Source: RGIG2041 sp045578865
GTDB lineage: Bacteria > Bacillota > Clostridia > UBA1381 > UMGS1253
Direction of reading: 5' to 3'
DNA length: 46,074 nucleotides
Assembly: GCA_045578865.1 (NCBI GenBank)
Contig: JAZNLB010000015.1
Coordinates: 1-46,074 of the forward strand
Under the pieces are notes generated by a model. The model was not told the DNA's origin and searched no databases. It saw only the letters and a program-made list of their open reading frames with translations. This document shows, one piece after another, positions 15,717 to 25,366 of this stretch (its first letter is position 1; each line of letters begins with the position of its first letter). Position numbers and translations under genes: made by a program.

Positions 15717-17687
15717 TTATACAATTCGTTTGAACTGTTTTTCAATTTCATATTTGCTCATGGAAACCATAATCGGCCGTCCGTGCGGACAGGTATTGAT
15801 GTTTTCCAATTCGAGCACACGCGCAATCAGCGCATAAATTTCTTCCTCGCCCAATGCCTGATTTGCCTTAATTGCTGCTTTGCAAGCAATCGTGTATAGC
15901 GCGCGCAGACTCTGCTCGCTGATGACATCTCTTTTATGCGCCATCATCTGCCCGACCAGTTCCGTAAATAAACTCTCCGCATCCTCCAAGCTGATTTGTT
16001 GCGGTAATGTGTTTAAGCAAACACTCGTACCGCCGAACTGTTCAAATTCAAACCCCAACGATGAAAGCAACTGCTCATTTTCCGTTACATAGGCAAACTC
16101 TGCCGCCGACAGCGTCACCACCGTGCCATCCAGCAAGCATTGCTTTGCAATCTGCCTTGCATCGTAGAGCGTCTTTAACTCCTCATAACGGATGCGTTCA
16201 TGTGCAGCATGCTGGTCAAGCATCAGCATCTCTTCGTCTTTTTCCAAAATGATATAGGTGGAAAACAACTGACCTACAATCTTATAGTTTCTTATATCGT
16301 CGCACGGCGTGCTCTTGCTTTGCTGTGCCTTACTTACCAAATTTTCTGTTGGCACTTCAACCACCGGCGGCGCTATATTCTCTTTAATCTCAACAACCGC
16401 TTCATCGTCCGACATAGAAAAGTCCGGTACAAGCGTTTTTTTCGCTTCCGCTTTCGGCGCTGTGTACTTCGCCCCCTGCGGCTCGGCAACCTTTTGCGCC
16501 GCCTTATACGCTTTAAAAGTTTGCACAGGCGGTGTTTGGACTTTCGGCTCGGGCACCACATCTTCTTTGTTCGGCTCCGGCTGCGGGGCATGTACTTGCT
16601 CCGACAAAGCAACCTGCTCTGCCTTCTTTTCACCCTCCGGCTCTATCTCTAACTTATACGCATTCTTTTTTTGTGCGAATGTCATTTGGGGCACAACAGG
16701 CTTTTGATACAAAGCATTTTTTACCGCCCAATATACCGCATCAAACACCTTTTTTTCATCTGAGAATTTCACTTCTGTTTTATGCGGATGCACATTGACA
16801 TCCATAAACTCCGGTGCGATTTCCATGCAAATCACCGCAAACGGAAACTTACCGCCCATGAGTTGATTGCGATACGCCTCTTCGAGCGCCACCGTCACAG
16901 ACCGATTTTTGATGTATCTGCCGTTTACAAAAAAACTCTGGCAAGCGCGGTTCGGTCGGCTGATTTGGCTTTTGCCGATAAACCCGTATACACGCACGGG
17001 AAACTCTCCATATTCAATCGGAATAACATTTGCCGCATAATCTTTTCCATAAACCGTGTAAATGGCGTTTTCCATTTTGTTGTCGCCCGACGAGAAAAAG
17101 ACCTGCTTTCCGTTTTGTATAAACTTAAACGAAATATGCGGATTGACCAAAACGAACTTTTGCACGATATCGGCAACATAACCGCCCTCGGTTGCATCCT
17201 TTTTTAAAAATTTCATGCGGGCAGGGGTGTTGTAGAATAAATTTTGCACCTCTATCGTTGTGCCGTCCGGCGCACCGACTTCGCAAACATCCTCCATTTC
17301 GCCACCCGAAACAAACACGCGCGTTGCCGCCTTTTCACTTTTTTGCTTTGTTGTCATCGTCACCTTTGCCACGGCGGCAATCGAGCAAAGCGCCTCGCCG
17401 CGAAAACCGAGCGTACCGATTTTCGCCAAATCATCCGCAACAGAGATTTTACTGGTTGCGTGGCGCATAAACGCCACACCGACATCCTCGGGCGCAATAC
17501 CTTTTCCGTTATCCGTCACACGGATATAACTGATACCGCCGCCGCGAATTTCTACACAGATAGAAGTTGCACCGGCATCAATAGAATTTTCAATGAGTTC
17601 TTTAACAACCGAGGCCGGTCTTTCAACCACCTCGCCTGCCGCAATCAAATCGGCAACACTTTTATCCAATACTTGAATAATCCCCAC
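15717..17687 (-). CDS. mutL: DNA mismatch repair protein MutL
   Basis: MutL couples MutS recognition to strand incision. The 656-residue protein has the GHKL ATPase motifs at its N-terminus (VVKELIENSIDAGAT, DNGKGI, RHATSKI, LGFRGEALCSIA), a long low-complexity linker (about 345-440), and a C-terminal domain with the endonuclease metal motif DQHAAHERIRYE and the CPHGRP segment. It is thus the nicking form found in bacteria without MutH. It is 16 bases downstream of mutS and feeds into miaA. Confidence 0.96.
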   Translation of the reverse strand: MGIIQVLDKSVADLIAAGEVVERPASVVKELIENSIDAGATSICVEIRGGGISYIRVTDNGKGIAPEDVGVAFMRHATSKISVADDLAKIGTLGFRGEALCSIAAVAKVTMTTKQKSEKAATRVFVSGGEMEDVCEVGAPDGTTIEVQNLFYNTPARMKFLKKDATEGGYVADIVQKFVLVNPHISFKFIQNGKQVFFSSGDNKMENAIYTVYGKDYAANVIPIEYGEFPVRVYGFIGKSQISRPNRACQSFFVNGRYIKNRSVTVALEEAYRNQLMGGKFPFAVICMEIAPEFMDVNVHPHKTEVKFSDEKKVFDAVYWAVKNALYQKPVVPQMTFAQKKNAYKLEIEPEGEKKAEQVALSEQVHAPQPEPNKEDVVPEPKVQTPPVQTFKAYKAAQKVAEPQGAKYTAPKAEAKKTLVPDFSMSDDEAVVEIKENIAPPVVEVPTENLVSKAQQSKSTPCDDIRNYKIVGQLFSTYIILEKDEEMLMLDQHAAHERIRYEELKTLYDARQIAKQCLLDGTVVTLSAAEFAYVTENEQLLSSLGFEFEQFGGTSVCLNTLPQQISLEDAESLFTELVGQMMAHKRDVISEQSLRALYTIACKAAIKANQALGEEEIYALIARVLELENINTCPHGRPIMVSMSKYEIEKQFKRIV

Positions 17688-17703
17688 CGGTACACCTCCT
17701 TTA

Positions 17704-20292
17704 TTACAATTCTTTTGCTTTATTTACCAGTTCGTAGAGTTTGTTTAATGCTTCAATCGGGGTCAGTGTCGTTACATCCAAACGGCGAAGTTCTTCCGTA
17801 AGCACACCCTCACCGAGCGAAAGTTGCATACCGCCTAACGGTTGCGCTTCATTTCTCGGTTTTAACTCGGCATCGTCAGATTCGAGCATTTTTAAAATTT
17901 CCTTTGCGCGACTCGTTACCTCGCCCGGTACACCTGCCAGCGCTGCTACTTCTATACCGTAACTGCGATCTGCACCGCCCGATATAATTTTTCGCAAAAA
18001 TGTGATGGAATCGCCGCGTTTTTTGACGGCAATGCTATAATTTTTCACACCGCTTTGCTTTTCTTCCAACGCGGTCATTTCATGGTAATGCGTTGCAAAC
18101 AGGGTTTTTGCACCGATTTTCTTTTTGGACAAAACATACTCCGCAACCGCCCATGCAATCGAAAGACCATCATATGTACTCGTACCTCTGCCGATTTCGT
18201 CAAAAATCACGAGCGAGTTTTTGGTTGCGCCCGACAAAATGTTGGCAACTTCGGTCATTTCCAGCATAAATGTACTCTGTCCCGTGGATAAATCGTCTGA
18301 TGCACCAACACGGGTAAACACTTTGTCTACAATACCGATTTTCGCCGCCCCTGCCGGCACAAAACTGCCGATTTGCGCCATAATTACAATCAATGCCACC
18401 TGGCGCATATAGGTCGATTTACCTGCCATATTCGGCCCCGTAATAATGCAAAGTCTGTTATCATCTGTGTCTAAGGTGGCATCATTGGGCACAAAAAGTT
18501 CTCCTTTGAGCACTTTTTCCACTACGGGATGTCTGCCGTCTGTAATTTCAATTCTGCCATCCGTATCCATTTGCGGTCTGCAATAGCCGTTTTTGTCCGC
18601 AACCTCAGCCAGCGCAGTGAGTACATCCAAAACGGAAATTGCATTCGCCGTTCTTCTCAAACGGTCCAATTCACCTGCAACGCAAGTCTTAATTTGTTCA
18701 AACAAGTGCATCTCCAGGCGCAAAAGTCTGTCTTTACCGCCCAAAATGATATCTTCAATCTCTTTAAGTTTTGGCGTGATGTAACGCTCACCATTCGTCA
18801 GTGTCTGCTTACGGATATAGTAATCCGGCACGGCAGATACTTGTCCCTTACTGACTTCGATATAATAACCGAACACCTTGTTGTAGCCCACTTTTAAGGT
18901 CTTGATGCCCGTAGCTTCGCGCTCATGCGCCTGCACTTCGGCAAGCCAGTTTTTGCCTTCGGTTTCCGCTAAGCGCAGTGCATCAATTTCCTGATGGTAG
19001 CCTGCCTTGATAATGCCACCATCTCTTGCAAGTGCCGGAGCACCTTCATCTATCGATTTTTCCAAAAGGTCATACACATCTTCAAGTGCATCAATATCGC
19101 GATTCTGTCGCACTGCCATATCACTGCTGCATACAGATAGTTTTTCTTTTAATTCAGGCAAACGAGAGAGCGACTGTTTTAATGAAAGCATGTCCCTCGG
19201 ATTTGCACTGCCCAGAGAAATACGATTGATAATTCTTGTAATATCATAAATACCGTCGAAAATTTCGCGCAGTGCATCACGCAAGAGCAAATTGGCTTTA
19301 AATTCTTCTACGCCTGAAAGACGGCTTTCGATTTCCGGCTTGGAAATGAGCGGTTTTTCTATCCACTGATGCAAAAGTCTGCCGCCCATGGAAGTTTTTG
19401 TTTTATCCAGAACCCACAAAAGCGATCCTCGTTTTGCCTTGTCGCGCATCGATTCCGTAAGCTCCAGATTGCGCCGTGTACTGTAGTCAATACCCATGTA
19501 TTCTACGCAGCTATAAACTTTAAGCGAAAAGATTTTGGAAAGCTGCATTTTCTGCGTATCAAACAGGTAGCGGAGCGTACCGCCGACCGCACAAACCAAA
19601 ATATCTTCCTCCGGCAAGTGCAGGGCATCAAGCGTACTTACTTGCCACGCATCCAAAACAGTCTGTTTTGCCTGTGCATAATCAAATAAGTCATTTTGCT
19701 TTGCACTCATATACACATCATGGCGCAATTTGATTTTGTGCATCAATTTCTCCTGCGCCGCAAGATTGAATACGACTTCCGTCGGTGCAAAAGAGGCAAG
19801 TTCGCTTAAAAGTGCATTCTCCTGCTGCTCCGTCAGTTTAGTTGCAAACAGCTCACCCGTCGTAATATCTGCAAAAACGAGTGCAATTTCACCTTCGCTA
19901 TAATACGCGCAGCAAAGAAAATTATTCTTTTTTTCATCCAGCACTGCACTGTCCGTTACTGTGCCCGGCGTGATGATGCGGATGACATCGCGACGCACCA
20001 ATCCCTTGGTGCTGGCAGCCTCTTCGGTCTGCTCGCAAATTGCTACCTTGTAGCCTTTGCCAACCAGACGAGCAATATAGGAATCTGCGCTATGAAACGG
20101 CACGCCGCACATCGGTGCACGCTCACCGCCGCCACTGTTTCTGCCCGTAAGTGTCAGTTCCAACTCTTTGGACGCAACAAGCGCATCTTCATTAAACATT
20201 TCATAAAAGTCACCGAGCCTGTAAAACAGAATACAGTCTTCATACTGTGATTTAATCTGTTCATACTGCTCCATCATTGGTGTTGTAGCCAT
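17704..20292 (-). CDS. mutS: DNA mismatch repair protein MutS
   Basis: MutS recognises mismatches. The 862-residue protein has the N-terminal mismatch-binding motif FYRLGDFYEMF (the Phe-x-Glu wedge is FYE), connector and lever domains, and the ABC ATPase with Walker A GPNMAGKSTYMRQ, the STFMLEM signature and FDEIGRGTSTYDG. The ATG at 20292 follows GAGGTGG closely; an upstream in-frame GTG (20304) overlaps that site and is disfavoured. A 141-base gap to ylbF holds nothing I recognise. Confidence 0.97.
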   Translation of the reverse strand: MATTPMMEQYEQIKSQYEDCILFYRLGDFYEMFNEDALVASKELELTLTGRNSGGGERAPMCGVPFHSADSYIARLVGKGYKVAICEQTEEAASTKGLVRRDVIRIITPGTVTDSAVLDEKKNNFLCCAYYSEGEIALVFADITTGELFATKLTEQQENALLSELASFAPTEVVFNLAAQEKLMHKIKLRHDVYMSAKQNDLFDYAQAKQTVLDAWQVSTLDALHLPEEDILVCAVGGTLRYLFDTQKMQLSKIFSLKVYSCVEYMGIDYSTRRNLELTESMRDKAKRGSLLWVLDKTKTSMGGRLLHQWIEKPLISKPEIESRLSGVEEFKANLLLRDALREIFDGIYDITRIINRISLGSANPRDMLSLKQSLSRLPELKEKLSVCSSDMAVRQNRDIDALEDVYDLLEKSIDEGAPALARDGGIIKAGYHQEIDALRLAETEGKNWLAEVQAHEREATGIKTLKVGYNKVFGYYIEVSKGQVSAVPDYYIRKQTLTNGERYITPKLKEIEDIILGGKDRLLRLEMHLFEQIKTCVAGELDRLRRTANAISVLDVLTALAEVADKNGYCRPQMDTDGRIEITDGRHPVVEKVLKGELFVPNDATLDTDDNRLCIITGPNMAGKSTYMRQVALIVIMAQIGSFVPAGAAKIGIVDKVFTRVGASDDLSTGQSTFMLEMTEVANILSGATKNSLVIFDEIGRGTSTYDGLSIAWAVAEYVLSKKKIGAKTLFATHYHEMTALEEKQSGVKNYSIAVKKRGDSITFLRKIISGGADRSYGIEVAALAGVPGEVTSRAKEILKMLESDDAELKPRNEAQPLGGMQLSLGEGVLTEELRRLDVTTLTPIEALNKLYELVNKAKEL

Positions 20293-20433
20293 AAGCCACC
20301 TCACAAATATAAATTCATTTTGCTAAATCATGTTCGCACAAGAATGCAGCGCAAAACGAGAAAAAAGCGCAGCGCCATATTTTTATATGCGCGAGCATTT
20401 TGACGAAGTATTGCGCAAAATTCACCTTTAAAA

Positions 20434-20820
20434 TTAGTGGCAACCGCCGCAAGTGGAACAATTATGCGTACACCCGTTCGGGTCCTCTCCAGTGATGAAA
20501 TGGGTGAGAATACTGTTGACTTGATTTACGATAGCATCAAGTGCAGCTCGAGACTCTAAAAACTCTGCAATTACGGAATTTTTGGTGAGTTTTTCAAGTT
20601 CGGCGGAAAGTTCTTGCTGAATTTGCTCCATTTCTTCTTTGGTGATATCTTCTTTTTGTGCACGCTGTGCAAGTTGCATACGGGTGAGGTTGTATTCACC
20701 GATGAGTTTTTGTGCTTCGGCATCGCTTTGTTGCGCTTCTTCAGCTTTCTTTACTCGCGCCATGATTTCACTGTCGCGGATTGCCTCTCCGAGTTGTCTT
20801 GCCATATCCAAAATTTCCAT
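20434..20820 (-). CDS. YlbF/YmcA-family regulator with C-terminal cysteine cluster
   Basis: The 128-residue protein is a helical YlbF/YmcA (com_ylbF) family member: an N-terminal helix EILDMARQLGEAIRDSE and a long coiled middle. In Bacillus subtilis YlbF, YmcA and YaaT form the Y-complex that binds iron-sulfur clusters and guides RNase Y processing. Here the last 12 residues hold Cys117, Cys121, Cys124 and Cys127 followed by a terminal His, a set suited to metal or Fe-S binding. It sits between miaB and mutS, a placement frequent in Clostridia. Which paralogue it is cannot be settled from the window. Confidence 0.85.
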   Translation of the reverse strand: MEILDMARQLGEAIRDSEIMARVKKAEEAQQSDAEAQKLIGEYNLTRMQLAQRAQKEDITKEEMEQIQQELSAELEKLTKNSVIAEFLESRAALDAIVNQVNSILTHFITGEDPNGCTHNCSTCGGCH

Positions 20821-20842
20821 TGTTGTTTCCTCCTGTAATATG

Positions 20843-22249
20843 TTAATTTATAATTTTACCTTTAAGATACCAGGTCATCGCATCTGTGATTTTTACATGA
20901 AGCAACTCTCCTATGCACGCATCATCTGCTTGCAGGTGCACAAGTTTACCGCCTTCGGTTCTGCCAGTCAAGATGCCCGGGTCAGTTTTACTGGTTCCCT
21001 CTACGAGGACAGTTTGCACTGTTCCAATGTAGGAATCGTTTATTTCGCGCGAGATTTTGTTTTGCACTTCCAAAAGACGCTCAAAATTTTTGTGAATCTG
21101 TGCATCATCTAGAACAAAATCCATTTCTGCCGCCGGTGTGCCGACGCGTTTGGAGTAGATAAACGAATAAATCGAGTCATAGCGCACTTTTTCTATTAAA
21201 GAAAGTGTGTCCTCAAAATCTTTTTGTGTTTCCGTTGGAAAGCCGACAATAATGTCGGTTGTAAGCGTGATTTTCGGCACTGCACGGCGCAGTTTTTCCA
21301 TTTTTTCCAGATAACTTTCTCTGGTATAGCGTCGGTTCATGGTCTCCAGCACTGCATTACTGCCTGATTGCACCGGCAAGTGCATCTGTGCACACACCTT
21401 TTCGTTGTTTGCAATCACATCAATTAGCTTGTCCGAAAAATCTTTCGGATGCGAGGTCATAAAACGAATTCTGTATATTCCCTCTACTTCGCTGACCTTA
21501 CCGAGCAAATCCGAAAAATCAATGTTTTCATCCAAGTCCTTACCGTAGGAATTCACATTCTGTCCCAATAGCATTATCTCTTTATAACCGCTTTGCGCCA
21601 CTTGTCGCACTTCGCTAAGAATATCCTCTACTGTACGGGAACGCTCACGACCGCGCACATAAGGCACGATACAGTACGAACAAAAGTTATTGCAACCATA
21701 CATAACCGAAATGTAGGCCGTTGTTCCTTTTGCACGCACGATCGGCATCTGCTCGGCAATGGCGCCGTCCGCATCAATAATATGCACGCAACGCTTGCGC
21801 TCGCTTTCCACCTGCCACAAAAGTTCGGGCAAGGTGTGAAGCGTATGAGTGCCGAACAAAATATCTACATGCTTAAACTTCTTTCTTATCTGCTCTGCGA
21901 TATGCTTTTGCTGCATCATACAGCCGCAAATACCGATAATCAATTCCGGTTTTTTGCGTTTGAGCAACTTGAGCGCACCTAAATTACCGAAAACGCGTTG
22001 CTCCGCATTTTCACGAACGGCGCATGTATTGTATATAATCACATCTGCCTCTTCCTGCGCTTCACAAAATCCGTATCCTGCCGCCGCAAGCATGCCGCGG
22101 ATGCGTTCGGAATCATTTTCATTTTGTTGACAACCGTATGTTACGACCAACGCTTTTTTCTCGTCCCCCGTCGCATGCAACGCATACAACTTGTCCGAAA
22201 AATCAGCCTGCCGCTCCATTTCAGCCTTTGATATATGTTTGTCTGCCAA
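20843..22249 (-). CDS. miaB: tRNA-2-methylthio-N6-dimethylallyladenosine synthase
   Basis: MiaB is a radical-SAM methylthiotransferase that modifies A37 after MiaA. The protein has the N-terminal UPF0004 domain with three cysteines (TYGCQQNENDSER, YNTCAVRENAEQ, GICGCMMQQ), the radical-SAM motif CNNFCSYC binding the second 4Fe-4S cluster, and a C-terminal TRAM domain. I place the start at TTG 22249, eight bases after AGGAGG, giving 468 residues; the GTG at 22258 overlaps the binding site. It has its own promoter. Confidence 0.95.
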   Translation of the reverse strand: MADKHISKAEMERQADFSDKLYALHATGDEKKALVVTYGCQQNENDSERIRGMLAAAGYGFCEAQEEADVIIYNTCAVRENAEQRVFGNLGALKLLKRKKPELIIGICGCMMQQKHIAEQIRKKFKHVDILFGTHTLHTLPELLWQVESERKRCVHIIDADGAIAEQMPIVRAKGTTAYISVMYGCNNFCSYCIVPYVRGRERSRTVEDILSEVRQVAQSGYKEIMLLGQNVNSYGKDLDENIDFSDLLGKVSEVEGIYRIRFMTSHPKDFSDKLIDVIANNEKVCAQMHLPVQSGSNAVLETMNRRYTRESYLEKMEKLRRAVPKITLTTDIIVGFPTETQKDFEDTLSLIEKVRYDSIYSFIYSKRVGTPAAEMDFVLDDAQIHKNFERLLEVQNKISREINDSYIGTVQTVLVEGTSKTDPGILTGRTEGGKLVHLQADDACIGELLHVKITDAMTWYLKGKIIN

Positions 22250-22281
22250 GTCACTCACCTCCTAAAAACAGGGTAACTATT

Positions 22282-22310
22282 AGTATACCAAATCCACCAG
22301 CAAATTTCAA
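22282..22310 (-). promoter_or_regulatory. miaB promoter
   Basis: On the minus strand TTGAAA (22305-22310) and TATACT (22282-22287) are 17 bases apart in the 63-base gap after the third M42 gene. Confidence 0.75.
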
Positions 22311-22321
22311 CAAATAATTTC

Positions 22322-23299
22322 TTATTTTTTTGTCATCACGCCGGCAGCAAGTGCAATACACGCCTCAATATCCGATTTGTATGCAAGTTCGGCCGGAGAA
22401 TGAATATATCTGGTTGGTATGGAAATCGCGCCGCTCGGCACGCCATCACGCGTTAAATGAATTACACCCACATCCGTTCTGCCGGACAACAGCACTTCTC
22501 GTTGCACTAAAATTTCCTTTTCCTGTGCAATCTGTTCTAAAAGTGACACTACCTCCGGATGCGACAAAATGCCGCCGTCCTTAATCTTTACCGCCGCACC
22601 GCCACCGAGTTTAGTGTGCATGGTATCTGCGCCCGGCGTGTCGCCCGTTGCCGTCACATCGATGGCGATTGCTATATCCGGACAAATTGCATGCGCCGCC
22701 ACACCGGCACCACGCAAACCAAGTTCTTCCTGAACGGTAAACACGGCATAAATCTCATTTTCTATGTGCTCCGCTCTACGCAGCGCCTCCAAAAGCACAT
22801 AACAACCAACTCGATTGTCTAAAGATTTTGCCATGACTACCGTTTCAGTCTGCATAAATTCTGCCGTAAATCCGGCAACATCACCGATGTTTACATGTTT
22901 TTCAGCTTCGTCTTTGTCTTTTGCTCCGATGTCAATATAAAAATCCGTCAATTTTGCCTTCGTAATCTCTACGCCACCGGTGAGTTGTACGCAACCAACC
23001 GTGCCATTTAAGAAGCGCACACGCTGACCGAGCATGGTTGCCAAGCGCAGCCCGCCCAAATTCTGAAAGCGCAAGAGGCCGTTTTCTTCCACATAGGTTA
23101 CTAAAATACCGATTTCATCCATGTGCGCGGCAAACATAATCTTTTTTCCACCCTTGCCTCTGCGTGCGATTAAATTGCCCATCGCATCCGTATATATTTC
23201 ATCTGCCAATCCCTGAAGCTCGTCTAGTAAAAGTGCACGCACCGGTCCTTCATTACCGGAGGGCGCCGTTACATCGCACAATTTATTTAAAAGTTCCAT
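22322..23299 (-). CDS. M42-family glutamyl aminopeptidase-like metallopeptidase (third copy)
   Basis: M42 peptidases are dinuclear-metal aminopeptidases that assemble into hollow tetrahedral dodecamers and trim peptides in the cytoplasm. The 325-residue protein has the metal-site motifs AHMDEIGILV, LDNRVG, the catalytic-base segment VQEELGLRGAG, the DVT metal ligand and the final PTRYIHSPAE histidine. All ligands expected of the family appear present. It starts directly at the end of the preceding M42 gene (no gap). Confidence 0.92.
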   Translation of the reverse strand: MELLNKLCDVTAPSGNEGPVRALLLDELQGLADEIYTDAMGNLIARRGKGGKKIMFAAHMDEIGILVTYVEENGLLRFQNLGGLRLATMLGQRVRFLNGTVGCVQLTGGVEITKAKLTDFYIDIGAKDKDEAEKHVNIGDVAGFTAEFMQTETVVMAKSLDNRVGCYVLLEALRRAEHIENEIYAVFTVQEELGLRGAGVAAHAICPDIAIAIDVTATGDTPGADTMHTKLGGGAAVKIKDGGILSHPEVVSLLEQIAQEKEILVQREVLLSGRTDVGVIHLTRDGVPSGAISIPTRYIHSPAELAYKSDIEACIALAAGVMTKK

Positions 23300-24319
23300 T
23301 TATATCCACTCCTCCGCACCGACAATAAATAATTTTGCGACCTGTTTTACGCTCTCATAATCCTTTTTAGAAATCACGGATGCCGGCGAATGCAGATAGC
23401 GTGTAGGTAATGAAACTGCCGCCGCTTTTACGCCGCTACCGCTTCTTTGAATACTTTTCAAGTCGTTACCGCCCATCGTTGTACGCTTATACTGCACCGC
23501 GATTGCCTGCTTCTGCGCTGCCGCATACAGTCTCTTAGTCAAATCAACATCCGAATAAGCGCCACCATCCGCAATCGAAAGTGCCGCTCCACCGCCCAAA
23601 GTAGTAACCTCCAGCGCTTTCGGTACACCGCTCACATCACTGCATGTTGTACCCTCCAGCACCAATGCCACCGTCGGACAAATGCGCCTTGCGACAATTG
23701 CACTGCCTCGGCATCCTGCTTCTTCCTGCACGGTGAAACAAAAATAGGTATCATAAGGCAACTTATTCGCCTCTTTTATAAGTTCACACAAAATTGCACA
23801 CCCAGCCCGATCGTCAAAGGCCTTGCCTAACCAAAGGTCGTCCCCAAACGGTCTGCACTGTGCATCGAAAGCCACATAATCACCGACTTTTACATGCTGC
23901 TTTGCCTCCTCGGCAGAGTTCGCGCCGATGTCAATACGCATATTGCTTTCGCGCACCGCAGTTTTTCTCTCCTGCGCCGACTGCAGATGAACCGCTTTGA
24001 GCGCAATTACACCTCGAACACGGTTTTTTCCAATGATAACATGCTTACTGAGCATCAGTCTTGGGTCAATACCGCCGACGGTTTTAAATTTGAGATATCC
24101 GTCTTCAGTAATGCCGCTGATAATCATGCCGACCTCATCCATATGTGCGGCAAGCATCAACTTCTTTTCAGAACACAAACCGCGCTTTAACGCAATAAGA
24201 TTTCCCATCGCATCCGTATAAATTTCATCGGCGTAAGGCTTAATATTTTCCAATATCAAAGCAGCAATTTCACTTTCGCAACCGCAGGGTCCGAAAGCAT
24301 CGGAAAACGCTATTAACAT
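23300..24319 (-). CDS. M42-family metallopeptidase (second copy)
   Basis: The 339-residue paralogue has AHMDEVGMII, FDDRAG, the catalytic base VQEEAGCRGSAI and the late PTRYLHSPASV histidine. The fourth ligand position reads LEGTT where its neighbours have DVT, a Glu for Asp change that may still bind metal. It overlaps the preceding M42 gene by seven bases, so the three are almost certainly translated together. Specificity is unknown. Confidence 0.92.
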   Translation of the reverse strand: MLIAFSDAFGPCGCESEIAALILENIKPYADEIYTDAMGNLIALKRGLCSEKKLMLAAHMDEVGMIISGITEDGYLKFKTVGGIDPRLMLSKHVIIGKNRVRGVIALKAVHLQSAQERKTAVRESNMRIDIGANSAEEAKQHVKVGDYVAFDAQCRPFGDDLWLGKAFDDRAGCAILCELIKEANKLPYDTYFCFTVQEEAGCRGSAIVARRICPTVALVLEGTTCSDVSGVPKALEVTTLGGGAALSIADGGAYSDVDLTKRLYAAAQKQAIAVQYKRTTMGGNDLKSIQRSGSGVKAAAVSLPTRYLHSPASVISKKDYESVKQVAKLFIVGAEEWI

Positions 24320-25365
24320 ATCCGCTTCACCTGCACTTTCTCACCATGCTTGGCAGCCTTTTTTACAAATTCCGCCGCAAGTACACCTGCACGCTCCACA
24401 TCAACTAAACTTAAAGTTTCAGCCGAAGTATGCATATATTTTAAGGGAATGCTGAGCACCGCCGTTGCAACGCCGCCGTTGCTAATCTGCACAGACCAGG
24501 CATTCGTGCCTGTCGAGCCGCCGTCCACCTCTGGAAAAATCGGTATTTGGGCTTTCTTTGCACATTTGCAAATCCAATTTTCCAAAATTGGAGAAACATT
24601 CGGTCCAATGCTGTACGAAAGACCTGCCCCTGCTGTAAAGCCTTCTTTATTGTCATGCGTTTTTGCATGGGTTACATCCAATACCAAAGCCAAATCTGCA
24701 CCAATACCTTCCGCAGCCGCTTTTGCACCGCCGAGCGTAAATTCCTCCTGCACGGATAAAACATAATACACTTCCGCATCAAGTTGTATATCCCAAAGCA
24801 TCTTCGCCGCCTGCAAAACCGCAACAACGCCGGCACGGTTATCCATGCATTTGCCGCACATAAATCCATTTTTAAGCATATGCGGTTTTTGGCAAAAACT
24901 AATAAAATCTCCAATGCGGACCAATTCCTCCGCAGCCGCTTTGGAAAAGCCGATATCAATGGATAAATCCTCTACTGCAATCGGTTTTTCATTCTCGCCC
25001 GCTTGTTGCAAGTGCGGCGGTTTGATACCAATCACACCCGTCAGTTTCTTTTTTGCGTGCACCGTCACAAGTGCAGAAGGCAAAATACGCGTGTCCACAC
25101 CGCCCACGGTTGTAAACTTTAAAAAGCCTTTTTCGTCAATTTCTGTCACCATCATCCCGATTTCATCCATATGTGCATCTAGCATAATTTTTACCGCATC
25201 CGGCTTTGCGCTTCTTTTTACAGCAATCACTGAGCCGAGCGCATCTATATACACTTCATCGGCATATGGTAAAAACATGGCTTTTATTTCCTCGGCGAGA
25301 TTTCGTTCAAAACCGCTCACACCAACGGAAGTGCTTAACTTTTTTAATTCCGCTTTTAATTTCAT
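24313..25365 (-). CDS. M42-family metallopeptidase (first copy)
   Basis: The 350-residue paralogue starts one base after the murD stop. It has AHMDEIGMMV, MDNRAG, the catalytic base VQEEFTLGGA, DVTHAK and the final PLKYMHTSAE. The segment after the Glu-Glu pair (FTLGGA) departs from the more usual xGLRGA seen in its neighbour. GGSTGTNAWSVQISNGG resembles the loop that binds the substrate N-terminus. The three copies are strongly diverged, so the triplication is old or they play distinct roles. Confidence 0.92.
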   Translation of the reverse strand: MKLKAELKKLSTSVGVSGFERNLAEEIKAMFLPYADEVYIDALGSVIAVKRSAKPDAVKIMLDAHMDEIGMMVTEIDEKGFLKFTTVGGVDTRILPSALVTVHAKKKLTGVIGIKPPHLQQAGENEKPIAVEDLSIDIGFSKAAAEELVRIGDFISFCQKPHMLKNGFMCGKCMDNRAGVVAVLQAAKMLWDIQLDAEVYYVLSVQEEFTLGGAKAAAEGIGADLALVLDVTHAKTHDNKEGFTAGAGLSYSIGPNVSPILENWICKCAKKAQIPIFPEVDGGSTGTNAWSVQISNGGVATAVLSIPLKYMHTSAETLSLVDVERAGVLAAEFVKKAAKHGEKVQVKRIC

Positions 25366-25366
25366 T

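Noticed and set aside
20305..20433. Small gene or RNA in the gap between ylbF and mutS
   Set aside because: I found no frame with a ribosome binding site and no convincing hairpin or promoter.
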